Shown here: positions 31,912-38,415 of the stretch, in pieces
Layout of the letters: each line of letters starts with the position of its first letter
Position numbering within the stretch: the stretch's first letter is position 1
Assembly (NCBI GenBank): GCA_900322095.1
Contig: ONYS01000036.1
Coordinates: forward strand, 1-38,415
Source: an uncultured Prevotella sp.
Lineage (GTDB): Bacteria; Bacteroidota; Bacteroidia; Bacteroidales; Bacteroidaceae
DNA: 38,415 nucleotides
Reading direction: 5' to 3'
Position numbers and translations under genes: made by a program
Notes under the pieces: generated by a model
Told to the model about the DNA's origin: nothing
Databases searched by the model: none
Seen by the model: only the letters and a program-made list of their open reading frames with translations

Positions 31912-31933
31912 TCCCCTCCCTTCGTAGGGAGAG
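31912..31933. repeat. Dispersed GC-rich palindrome, copy 3
   Basis: CTCCCT-TCGT-AGGGAG forms the inner stem (31916-31931). The right flank (gaggcaggaggtgggtttga) resembles that of copy 2 at 10840, so it belongs to the same dispersed family. Confidence 0.65.
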
Positions 31934-31980
31934 GCAGGAGGTGGGTTTGAATCGTCATTCCTGCCGCTGAATGATTTCCC

Positions 31981-32205
31981 TTATAATGCGCAATCGAATT
32001 GCGCGCGCTTGTAATCAGAGACGCTCAGACGGTGGATTTCCTGAGCCATCTTTTGCCCTTCGGCAGAGGATATTGTGGCGGTGGTGCTCTCGGTGGAACA
32101 TGATGATAGGGAGAAGGCAACCGCAAAGAGAAGAATGAAGCAGACCAAGAGCCAGCTGCTTCTTGTCTTTTGGCATGTATGTAGGCATTTGGGGATTCTC
32201 ATCAT
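31981..32205 (-). CDS. Possible small lipoprotein (uncertain)
   Basis: 74 codons from the ATG at 32205. After a basic start (RIPKCLHTCQKTRSS) comes a hydrophobic segment WLLVCFILLFAVAFSLSSC that would serve as a lipoprotein signal with Cys at a plausible lipobox (SLSSC). The tail is polar. The overlapping frame on the same strand (around MPTYMPKDKKQLALG, from about 32168) also looks protein-like, so the locus may be a frame-shifted remnant of a small membrane protein. The stop lies within a GCGCAAT hairpin. No convincing promoter box; TATTTTCG upstream is only a near match. No family recognised. Confidence 0.3.
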   Translation of the reverse strand: MMRIPKCLHTCQKTRSSWLLVCFILLFAVAFSLSSCSTESTTATISSAEGQKMAQEIHRLSVSDYKRAQFDCAL

Positions 32206-32437
32206 TGTTGTAGTTGAGTGTAATTTTCTTGCGGTCTTTGAGATATAGGGCCACAATGATGATGCGAAAATACAAAATTCTTTTGATAAGCGTGATGTTT
32301 GAAACAATAATTTCTGTGGGAATTCAATGCATGGCACTGACGATGAAAACGAATTGTCTGCTGCCTCCGCTCCCGTCTCTTTCCGGCTTTTTTGTTAATT
32401 TAAAATAGCAAACGGCTGTTATGTGCCTAAAAATCAT

Positions 32438-32445
32438 TATCTTTG
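32438..32445 (+). promoter_or_regulatory. -7 box for dapB
   Basis: TATCTTTG matches TAnnTTTG, 31 nt before the dapB ATG at 32477. The -33 element is not clear. Confidence 0.65.
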
Positions 32446-32476
32446 CCACAAACATCAAATTGTAACAATATATATT

Positions 32477-33232
32477 ATGAAGATAGCACTTATCGGCTAT
32501 GGAAAGATGGGCCACATGATAGAGCAGATTGCCCTGCAGCGTGGCCATGAAATTGTATGTAAAATAGACGTTGACAATCAGGAGGATTTTGACTCTCCGG
32601 CATTCGCTTCGGCCGATGTCGCCATAGAATTTACCAACCCCACAGCTGCCTACGGCAACTATCTGCGCGCCTTCAAACACCATGTGAAGGTGGTCAGTGG
32701 TTCCACAGGCTGGATGAAAGACCATAAGGAAGACGTGGAGCGCATCATCCGTGAGCAACACCAAACGCTGTTCTGGGCTTCCAACTTCTCCATTGGTGTG
32801 GCCATCTTTTCGGCAGTGAACAAGTATCTGGCCGGCATTATGAACCAGTTCCCGCAGTATGACGTGGAGATGGAAGAGACGCATCACGTGCACAAACTCG
32901 ACGCTCCCTCGGGCACAGCCATCACGCTGGCCGAGGATATCGTAGACCGCCTCGACCGCAAGGACAGCTGGAAGAAAGGCTCCTGCACTTGGGACGACGG
33001 ACATGTGGACGGCAGCGACGACCACAACGCCAATGAGCTCCTCATCAAGAGCGTGCGCCACGACGAGGTGCCGGGCATCCACACCATCAGCTACGACTCT
33101 GAGGCCGACTGCATCACCATCAGCCACTCTGCCCATTCGCGCAAAGGCTTTGCTCTCGGCGCCGTGCTCGCAGCTGAGTTCACGCAGACCCACGAAGGAC
33201 TGCTCACCACAAGCGACCTCTTCAAGTTCTAA
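32477..33232 (+). CDS. dapB: 4-hydroxy-tetrahydrodipicolinate reductase
   Basis: 251 residues from the ATG at 32477; the longer frame to 32423 includes the promoter box. The nucleotide-binding IGYGKMGHMIEQIA is at the N-terminus. The active-site block EETHHVHKLDAPSGTA has the catalytic His and Lys, and SHSAHSRKGFALGAVLAAEF is the C-terminal signature. The enzyme uses NAD(P)H in the lysine and meso-diaminopimelate pathway and so supports peptidoglycan synthesis. It is followed after 69 bp by lepB, probably in one transcript. Confidence 0.97.
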   Translation: MKIALIGYGKMGHMIEQIALQRGHEIVCKIDVDNQEDFDSPAFASADVAIEFTNPTAAYGNYLRAFKHHVKVVSGSTGWMKDHKEDVERIIREQHQTLFWASNFSIGVAIFSAVNKYLAGIMNQFPQYDVEMEETHHVHKLDAPSGTAITLAEDIVDRLDRKDSWKKGSCTWDDGHVDGSDDHNANELLIKSVRHDEVPGIHTISYDSEADCITISHSAHSRKGFALGAVLAAEFTQTHEGLLTTSDLFKF

Positions 33233-33301
33233 AGGCGCGGCAGTCTGCTCAGACTCCCTTAAAAGCCGATTTTGAAACCATAAAAAAGCATTAGATAAAC
33301 A

Positions 33302-34834
33302 ATGATTGATAAGGAAAAGGCTAAACTCAATCCGCGCAAACAGTGGACTAAGTTTATCGTCGTTCTCGTTCTCTACCTGCTGTTCCTTCTGTGGGTGAAG
33401 AGCTGGTGGGGACTGATTGTGGTGCCCTTCATCTACGACATATACATCACCAAGAAGATTCGCTGGCAGTGGTGGCGCGACTCCAACAGCGTCACGCGGT
33501 TCATCATGTCGTGGGTCGATGCCATCGTGTTTGCTCTCGTGGCCGTGTATTTCATCAACCTCTTCTTCTTCCAGAACTTCGTCATCCCCTCCTCGTCGCT
33601 GGAGAAGAGTCTGCTCACGGGCGACTACCTCTTCGTGTCGAAACTGAGCTACGGTCCGCGTATCCCCGAGACACCGCTCACCATGCCGCTCACCCAGCAC
33701 ACGCTGCCCATCATCAACGTGCAGAGCTATATTCCCTGGCCGCAGTGGGACTACCGCCGCGTGAAAGGCTTGGGACATGTTGAGCTCAACGACATCGTCG
33801 TCTTCAACTATCCCGCCGGTGATACCATCCTCACCGAGCAGCCTTATCAGACAGAATACTACGACATGGCCTACAACAACGGCCGTGCCATCTACAATCA
33901 GCAGACTGCGGCTCCCGCCGACCCGTCGGTGATGAATCCGCAACAGCAGCTTGACTTCTTCGCCTACTGCTACGCGCTGGGCCGCACCTACCTGCAAGAC
34001 CATCAGCTCACGTATGGCTCCATCCACTGGCGCCCCGTCGACCGCCGCGAGAACTACGTGAAGCGATGCGTGGGTCTGCCGGGCATGACGCTGCAGGTGA
34101 AGAACGACATCGTCTACCTTAACGGCAAACCCAACAAGGAGCCCGACAACGTGCAGTATGCCTACTTTGTGAAGTTGCGCAACGTCAACACCATGGACCT
34201 CATGGGCGATATGTACAACGACATGCGCAAGGAACTCGGCATCACGATGGAAGACCTCGAATCGCTGGGCCGGCTGCATGGAACCGACGTGGAGAACGGA
34301 CTCGTGCTCAACCAGCAGGTGCTGCAGCAGTACGACGGCTACATGCCCCTCACCGCAAAGGCTCTGCAGGGACTCAAGCGCGCAGGACTTATCTCGGCCG
34401 CACGCCGCGTGACTGACAAGGATCTCTACTCCGGCGCCGTGTATCCGCTCAACCAGATTTACGGCTGGACTCGCGACAACTACGGACCGGTCGTTATCCC
34501 GAAGAAGGGCATGACCATCAACCTCAACATGCACAACATCGCCATCTATATGCGCCCCATCGGCGTGTATGAAGGCAACGACCTACAGGTGAAGAACAAC
34601 CGCATCTACATCAACGGCAAGCCTGCCACGAAGTATACCTTCAAGATGGACTACTACTGGATGATGGGCGACAACCGCCACAACTCGGCCGACTCCCGCT
34701 ACTGGGGCTTTGTGCCCGAAGACCACATCGTGGGCAAGCCCATCTTCATCTGGTGGAGCAGCGATCCCGACCGCCACGGCTTCTCCGGCATCAGATGGGG
34801 ACGCTTGTTCAAAATGGTGGACAATATCAAATAA
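33302..34834 (+). CDS. lepB: Signal peptidase I
   Basis: 510 residues, longer than the 324 of E. coli but typical for Bacteroidetes. Two N-terminal helices (about 18-47 and 68-92) precede box B, VIPSSSLEKSL, with catalytic Ser99. Box D, ENYVKRCVGLPG, has the general base Lys254. A long insert of about 160 residues follows, then box E, MMGDNRHNSADSRYWGFVP. It cleaves signal peptides of exported proteins on the periplasmic face of the inner membrane. A non-catalytic S26-like gene follows. Confidence 0.96.
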   Translation: MIDKEKAKLNPRKQWTKFIVVLVLYLLFLLWVKSWWGLIVVPFIYDIYITKKIRWQWWRDSNSVTRFIMSWVDAIVFALVAVYFINLFFFQNFVIPSSSLEKSLLTGDYLFVSKLSYGPRIPETPLTMPLTQHTLPIINVQSYIPWPQWDYRRVKGLGHVELNDIVVFNYPAGDTILTEQPYQTEYYDMAYNNGRAIYNQQTAAPADPSVMNPQQQLDFFAYCYALGRTYLQDHQLTYGSIHWRPVDRRENYVKRCVGLPGMTLQVKNDIVYLNGKPNKEPDNVQYAYFVKLRNVNTMDLMGDMYNDMRKELGITMEDLESLGRLHGTDVENGLVLNQQVLQQYDGYMPLTAKALQGLKRAGLISAARRVTDKDLYSGAVYPLNQIYGWTRDNYGPVVIPKKGMTINLNMHNIAIYMRPIGVYEGNDLQVKNNRIYINGKPATKYTFKMDYYWMMGDNRHNSADSRYWGFVPEDHIVGKPIFIWWSSDPDRHGFSGIRWGRLFKMVDNIK

Positions 34835-34926
34835 GAAATACCCTATTCCGTGGCGTCGCATCCGCTTCCTCCCTCAATGGGGCAGGGCTGATGCGGCGCC
34901 TCGTCTTAATCAACCGAAAACGCGAA

Positions 34927-35340
34927 ATGAGACAGCTGTGTAAATTCCTCTTGGTCGTGGCAACATCGGCCGCCGTGATGTTGCTGCTGCGTCTCTTCGT
35001 GTTCGGTATCTACAGGACGCCCGTCGACATCAACAATAGAATCGGCAAGGGCGACTGCGTCTTCGTCAACAAACTCGGCAGCAATCGCCTGACCAAGAGC
35101 GACATAGTGGCCTTCCGCGGCAAGAGCGGCAGCTACGCCCTGGGAGAGGTGATGGCCCTGCCCGGTGATACGCTCTCCGTAAGCCGGCAGCGCTACGTCA
35201 TCCCCCACAATCCCTGCCCCAAGGAATGCGACTGCAACGACTGCGACCTCTTCCTCCTATATACAGGCTACGGCGAGTGCCTCGTCTTCAGATGCGACAT
35301 CGCCGGCAAAGCCTATCGCCTTTGGAATTTGCCTTGGTAA
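34927..35340 (+). CDS. S26 (signal peptidase I)-like protein lacking catalytic residues
   Basis: 137 residues from the ATG at 34927; another Met at 34891 is possible. It has one N-terminal helix (FLLVVATSAAVMLLLRLFVF), then IGKGDCVFVNKL, which aligns with TGDYLFVSKL of the preceding LepB. On that alignment the Ser nucleophile position is Asp (RTPVDIN), and the Lys general base position is Gly (LGEVMALPGD). Box E is also reduced (FRCDIAGKAYRLW). It carries a compact Cys cluster, NPCPKECDCNDCD, absent from LepB. It is probably a pseudo-peptidase that could regulate or assist LepB, or a redox/metal-binding protein; both are inference. It lies 92 bp after lepB. Confidence 0.8.
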   Translation: MRQLCKFLLVVATSAAVMLLLRLFVFGIYRTPVDINNRIGKGDCVFVNKLGSNRLTKSDIVAFRGKSGSYALGEVMALPGDTLSVSRQRYVIPHNPCPKECDCNDCDLFLLYTGYGECLVFRCDIAGKAYRLWNLPW

Positions 35341-35341
35341 A

Positions 35342-35349
35342 TATCTTTG
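35342..35349 (+). promoter_or_regulatory. -7 box for wbqC
   Basis: TATCTTTG matches TAnnTTTG exactly and begins 2 nt after the stop of the upstream gene. TTTG at 35321-35324 is 17 bp upstream. The ATG lies 7 nt after the box, so a leaderless transcript is likely. Confidence 0.65.
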
Positions 35350-35355
35350 TAATCA

Positions 35356-36069
35356 ATGATTTCAACAGCTATACTCAGTACAACATATTTCGGTCCCGTA
35401 CAGTGGTATCAAAAACTCAACCGCTACGAATCGTGCCAGATAGAGAAGCACGAGAACTTTATCCGCCAGACCTACCGCAACCGTTGCGTCATCGCCACGG
35501 CTCAGGGGCTGCAAAGCCTTTCCGTCCCCGTGGAAGTGGACGGTGACGTGCCGTTGACGAAGACTGCTATTAAAGACGTGCGCATCTCCGACCACGGCAA
35601 CTGGCGCCACCTTCATTGGCACGCCTTGATGTCGGCCTACGGCGTGAGTCCGTTTTTCGACTACTACGCTGACGACATTCGGCCTTTCTTTGAGAAAAAG
35701 TGGAAATATCTTATTGATTTCAACATGGAGATTACGCAGAAGATGTGCGAGCTGGTCCAAATTTGGCCGCACGTGAGCTATACCGAGCGTTATCTCTCAC
35801 CCGCCAAGTACGGTTCGCTGACTATGATTTCGCTGGTTTTCGACGATATTCGCAGCCATATCGGTATGGAAGACCCCGATGAGCCTGAGGCTGAGACACT
35901 CTATCACGACTATCGCAATGTGATACGTCCTAAGCATCCCGCCGAGGATGCGTCGTGGAAGCCAAAGCCCTATTACCAAGTTTTTCGTGATAAGTATGGT
36001 TTCCAGCCCAATCTTTCCATCCTCGACCTGCTGTTCAATGAGGGCGATGAGTCCGTGATGTTCCTCTGA
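35356..36069 (+). CDS. WbqC family protein
   Basis: 237 residues, cytoplasmic. STTYFGPVQWYQKLNRYESC and EKHENFIRQTYRNRCVIATA match the start of WbqC-like proteins, and HLHWHALMSAYGVSPFFDYY is another conserved block. The name comes from genes in O-antigen clusters, where a role in N-acylated sugar synthesis has been suggested; in Bacteroidetes it usually sits with lepB, as here, and its role is unknown. It has its own promoter box and converges with the AAA-ATPase gene with only 12 bp between the stops. Confidence 0.9.
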   Translation: MISTAILSTTYFGPVQWYQKLNRYESCQIEKHENFIRQTYRNRCVIATAQGLQSLSVPVEVDGDVPLTKTAIKDVRISDHGNWRHLHWHALMSAYGVSPFFDYYADDIRPFFEKKWKYLIDFNMEITQKMCELVQIWPHVSYTERYLSPAKYGSLTMISLVFDDIRSHIGMEDPDEPEAETLYHDYRNVIRPKHPAEDASWKPKPYYQVFRDKYGFQPNLSILDLLFNEGDESVMFL

Positions 36070-36081
36070 GGCGGTCTGCTC

Positions 36082-37812
36082 TTACATTTTCTCCATTCTG
36101 AGCATATCGTAGCCCTTAATCTGCACCACGATGGAGTGCAGCGTCGTACCATGAAGCATGGATTGCAGCTTGCGGTCGGCAGCATAAGTTCGGATCTGAG
36201 CCACAGCTTCGTCCCATTGTTTTTCGGCTTCAGCCTCACTGGCGTCGGCCTTGAGGTATTTCAGTTCCAGAGTATAGCTGTGGGCCACCATGGGATAGAC
36301 CGTGTAGTTGGGCAGGAGGAAGAAGTCGCAATAGCCGTGGGCAAACTCCATCTCCGGGGCCACGAGATAATAAGGGTCTAGGCTGAGGTAGGCGTTCATG
36401 AATCCCTGCAGGTTGCGCTCGCCCTCGATGAGCTGGCGCACGGCGGTGGTGTCGTGGTAGGCCTTGAGGATGAAGTCCATCATCGGCCGCCAGTCTCCCT
36501 CCACAGCGGCCTGATAGAACGGCGTATTGAGCTGCGTCAGCGCAGTGGGGTGAATCTGCTGGAAAGACTGCATGAGGTAGTTGTAGTATTGTATGCGCAC
36601 GTTATTGTTCGGAATACCGAGCTTCAGCATTGCGCCGAGTACGCCACGGATGGTGAGCATACCATAATAGAAGAGCAGGCTGATGAAGTTGTCGGTGTCG
36701 GTGATGCTCTCGGCAGGGAAGTAGCTGTTGATGGTGGAGTAAATGTAGCCTCGCTGCACGATGTCGTAGATAATCTGACGCCGCTCCTCGGTCATGTCGC
36801 CAATCTCTATGAGGTTGCGCAGTTTCTTGTAGTCGGTCTTCGTGTTCGGGTCGACCATCTCCTTGGGCTTCTTGCCCGTGTTCACGAGCGCGCTCATATA
36901 ATAGCACACCATGTCGCAGTTGAACATGCTGGGCTCTGTGCTGAAACTCTCCTCTGCAAAGCAAAAGTTGTCGTACCAGGGCTTGATGTCGTCGATAATC
37001 TGGTCTTCAGTCAACTCCGGTTTGATGGCTCCTGCCTCTTTATAATACCGAATCATCTGTCTCACGTCCTCCTCTGTGAATCCGAGCATCTGATTGAAGC
37101 GTGGGTCCACCGTAATGTTCAGCGCGATATTGTAGCCGCTGGTGAGGTCATCGAGGGTGATGGGCGACACACCGAGCATGATGATGCGGTCGAACATGGG
37201 CTTGAAAAGTTTGAACACGTCGCGGTAGAAGCCCGTACCGTGGGTGAGGGCGCGGTAGGCCTCATGCCCCTTGACGTTGAGGATGTTGTTGGTGAAGTTG
37301 TCATACTCGTCAACGACGAGGTAGAGTCTTAAGTTGAGTTTCTTTGCAGCTATTCTTACCAAGTTTAACTTGCCAATTGCCGATGCTTCCCTATGTACAT
37401 TCTCAATGAAGTTGGGGGCATAATATTTGCTGTAAGATGCTACGAAGGAATTTATCTCCTGTCCACAATATCTGTTGAAATTCTCCTCCAAGTGATCCAT
37501 GTCGCTCCCCACCAGTGAGAAGTCGAGGTGCAGCACTTGGAATCGATTCCGGTTTTCAGTGGGATGTTCGGCCACGTAGAGTCCTTTGAACAACTCCTGG
37601 AAGTTGTCCTTCTCGTTGATGTCGTAATAAGCCTCAAGCATATCGAGAAACAGACTCTTGCCGAAGCGGCGCGGACGAACGAGGAACAGAAAGTGCCCCG
37701 CCTGCTCTATCTTTTCGAAGAACATGGTCTTATCGACTAAATAAAGGTTCTCTTGCCTCAATTGCCTAAAGTTAGAGATGCCGTAAGGTATGCGTCTGAA
37801 ATCGTTGCTCAT
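36082..37812 (-). CDS. AAA-ATPase-like / PD-(D/E)XK nuclease-fold protein
   Basis: 576 residues. The N-terminal part (RIPYGISNFRQLRQENLYLV, then Walker A-like RPRRFGKSLFLDML at about 47-60) is the AAA-ATPase-like domain, with Walker B LYLVVDEYD further on. The C-terminal part (about 440-570) is the PD-(D/E)XK-fold domain, with GYCDFFLLP and LELKYLKADASEAEAE giving the D and ExK residues. These proteins are strongly expanded in Bacteroidetes genomes. Roles in defence or mobile-element biology have been suggested but not shown. It has its own promoter box. No partner gene is adjacent. Confidence 0.92.
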   Translation of the reverse strand: MSNDFRRIPYGISNFRQLRQENLYLVDKTMFFEKIEQAGHFLFLVRPRRFGKSLFLDMLEAYYDINEKDNFQELFKGLYVAEHPTENRNRFQVLHLDFSLVGSDMDHLEENFNRYCGQEINSFVASYSKYYAPNFIENVHREASAIGKLNLVRIAAKKLNLRLYLVVDEYDNFTNNILNVKGHEAYRALTHGTGFYRDVFKLFKPMFDRIIMLGVSPITLDDLTSGYNIALNITVDPRFNQMLGFTEEDVRQMIRYYKEAGAIKPELTEDQIIDDIKPWYDNFCFAEESFSTEPSMFNCDMVCYYMSALVNTGKKPKEMVDPNTKTDYKKLRNLIEIGDMTEERRQIIYDIVQRGYIYSTINSYFPAESITDTDNFISLLFYYGMLTIRGVLGAMLKLGIPNNNVRIQYYNYLMQSFQQIHPTALTQLNTPFYQAAVEGDWRPMMDFILKAYHDTTAVRQLIEGERNLQGFMNAYLSLDPYYLVAPEMEFAHGYCDFFLLPNYTVYPMVAHSYTLELKYLKADASEAEAEKQWDEAVAQIRTYAADRKLQSMLHGTTLHSIVVQIKGYDMLRMEKM

Positions 37813-37836
37813 AATGTTTCTTGCTTATCTTATATG

Positions 37837-37867
37837 CAAAAATAGTCCTTTCCTTTCAGATAAGCAA
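37837..37867 (-). promoter_or_regulatory. Promoter of the AAA-ATPase/nuclease-fold gene
   Basis: TATTTTTG on the minus strand (37837-37844) matches TAnnTTTG, with a TTG 20 bp upstream (37865-37867). The ATG is 24 nt downstream. Confidence 0.65.
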
Positions 37868-38105
37868 GAATTGTTTGGAGAAAATATCAGCTTTTGCCGT
37901 CTGTTGGCAATCGAAATGTTTTGCTGTCTGTCTCCCTTTGATGTGGATTCAATACGTGATGTTGCTGAACTTTTGGGGAGATATCCCAAATGAATCAGAA
38001 GACAAACTGCAATGGCGTGGAGGCTTTTATTGTGATTATCACCATAAATCTTGATTATAGCCTTATTTTCACACGATTATAGTTCTTCCTTTTAATAATA
38101 ATGTT

Positions 38106-38113
38106 TAACTTTG
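38106..38113 (+). promoter_or_regulatory. -7 box for the right-edge secreted-protein gene
   Basis: TAACTTTG matches TAnnTTTG, 52 nt before the ATG at 38166. No clear -33 element. Confidence 0.55.
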
Positions 38114-38165
38114 CAGCATAATTCCCGAAATAGAATATTCAAACAAGGTCATTCATAAAGCGAGT

Positions 38166-38321
38166 ATGAAAATTAAAGCATTATTAACCTTGCTCCTGCT
38201 CATGGTTTGTTCTGTGGTGGGGGCACAAACGACAGTTACATTTACCGCCGGAACGGAGAAAGGTAGCACTAATGGTAATGGAACTCCTGATTCGGTTTCA
38301 AAAGCTGGTATCACTATCTGA
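38166..38321 (+). pseudogene. Truncated secreted protein, possibly interrupted at the window edge
   Basis: 51 codons: signal peptide MKIKALLTLLLLMVCSVVGA, cleavage near AQT, then TVTFTAGTEKGSTNGNGTPD and SVSKAGITI before a TGA. The mature part looks like the start of the large Prevotella secreted proteins that begin with a T-F-x-A-G-x-x-K-G-S-T motif, not like a complete protein. The sequence after the stop (GTCCACTTTAAAAAGTCGGC...) changes character and has the small palindrome-like ACTTTAAAAAGT, which suggests the end of an inserted element. Only about 95 bp remain, so this cannot be settled here. Confidence 0.5.
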
Positions 38322-38415
38322 GTCCACTTTAAAAAGTCGGCACCCCTTTCAATCTAAAAGTTTAGTGCCAGTTTCCAAGGATTATACCTCAATAAATAAG
38401 AGATTTTACGCTCCA

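Larger units (their letters stand above)
31448..32476. other. Long intergenic region between rseP and dapB
   Basis: It holds AT-rich phrases built on AGTTCTTGA/TTCTTAA (31450-31535), the rseP terminator, a five-unit 22-bp array (31744-31850), a GC-rich palindrome (31912-31933), the phrase shared with 15451 (31956-31977), a GCGCAAT/ATTGCGC hairpin (31988-32004), one weak minus-strand frame and the dapB promoter. No other gene is supported. Confidence 0.6.
37813..38165. other. Divergent intergenic region
   Basis: It contains the AAA-ATPase promoter on the left and a TAACTTTG box on the right. Short frames around 37800-38050 lack recognisable sequence and overlap the promoter; I see no gene in it. 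Confidence 0.55.

Noticed and set aside
32324-34534. 736-codon minus-strand open frame
   Set aside because: Antisense to dapB and lepB, which are unmistakable; the frame is His/Val/Asp-rich shadow translation.
37790-38054. Two short plus-strand frames near the right edge
   Set aside because: They overlap the 5' end and promoter of the AAA-ATPase gene and have no recognisable sequence.

Overview
The window looks like chromosomal DNA of a Bacteroidales bacterium, most likely a Prevotella or close relative. Three things point there. Typical Bacteroidetes gene neighbourhoods are present: yicC-gmk-nadD; tsaB-DUF4290-murA-rimM-dxr-rseP; dapB-lepB-S26-like-wbqC. Most isolated genes have the Bacteroidetes -7 promoter box TAnnTTTG, some with TTTG about 20 bp upstream. 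Fused SpmA/SpmB, DUF4290, DUF6080, DUF3791/DUF3990 and AAA-ATPase/PD-(D/E)XK proteins are also present. No rRNA or tRNA gene was recognised. The core genes are fairly GC-rich; the cassette at 11.2-12.4 kb and several intergenic stretches are AT-rich.

Left part (1-15.2 kb): the end of a polysaccharide flippase and a SpmA/B fusion (minus strand), then rmuC (plus), a pair of short CHR-family chromate transporters (minus), and a czcC-czcB-czcA heavy-metal RND efflux operon with a trailing small HMA-like protein. An AT-rich cassette follows: DUF3791, a DUF3990 pseudogene split by a 108-bp MITE-like element with TTAA target duplication, and an XRE regulator. It sits between the efflux genes and an OmpR-type response regulator/histidine kinase pair that plausibly regulates them. 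An alpha/beta-hydrolase closes this part.

Middle (15.2-25.6 kb): a 1.1-kb gene-free, hairpin-rich region contains 14 tandem 22-bp palindromic units and a strong minus-strand terminator. That terminator ends a compact ten-gene minus-strand operon: yicC, gmk, nadD, a phosphoethanolamine-transferase-like enzyme, two acyltransferases, a UbiA-family prenyltransferase, a HAD phosphatase, GtrA and a DUF6080 membrane protein. The last four resemble a polyprenyl-phosphate-pentose pathway for decorating the cell envelope (inference).

Right part (25.6-38.4 kb): a divergent plus-strand operon, tsaB-DUF4290-murA-rimM-dxr-rseP, ends in a clear terminator. A 1-kb repeat-bearing spacer follows, then dapB, lepB, a catalytically dead S26-like protein and wbqC. 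On the minus strand is an AAA-ATPase/nuclease-fold protein. At the right edge is a secreted-protein gene that stops early, possibly where a mobile element is inserted.

The most unusual feature is a family of 22-bp-period palindromic tandem arrays at three intergenic loci (2.0, 15.8 and 31.7 kb). In the largest array the stem changes keep plus-strand RNA pairing through G-U wobble. Other notable signals are G-quadruplex-prone tracts directly after three stop codons, a 9-bp tandem repeat inside the czc operon, promoter boxes that abut start codons, and a MurA with Asp in place of the active-site Cys.
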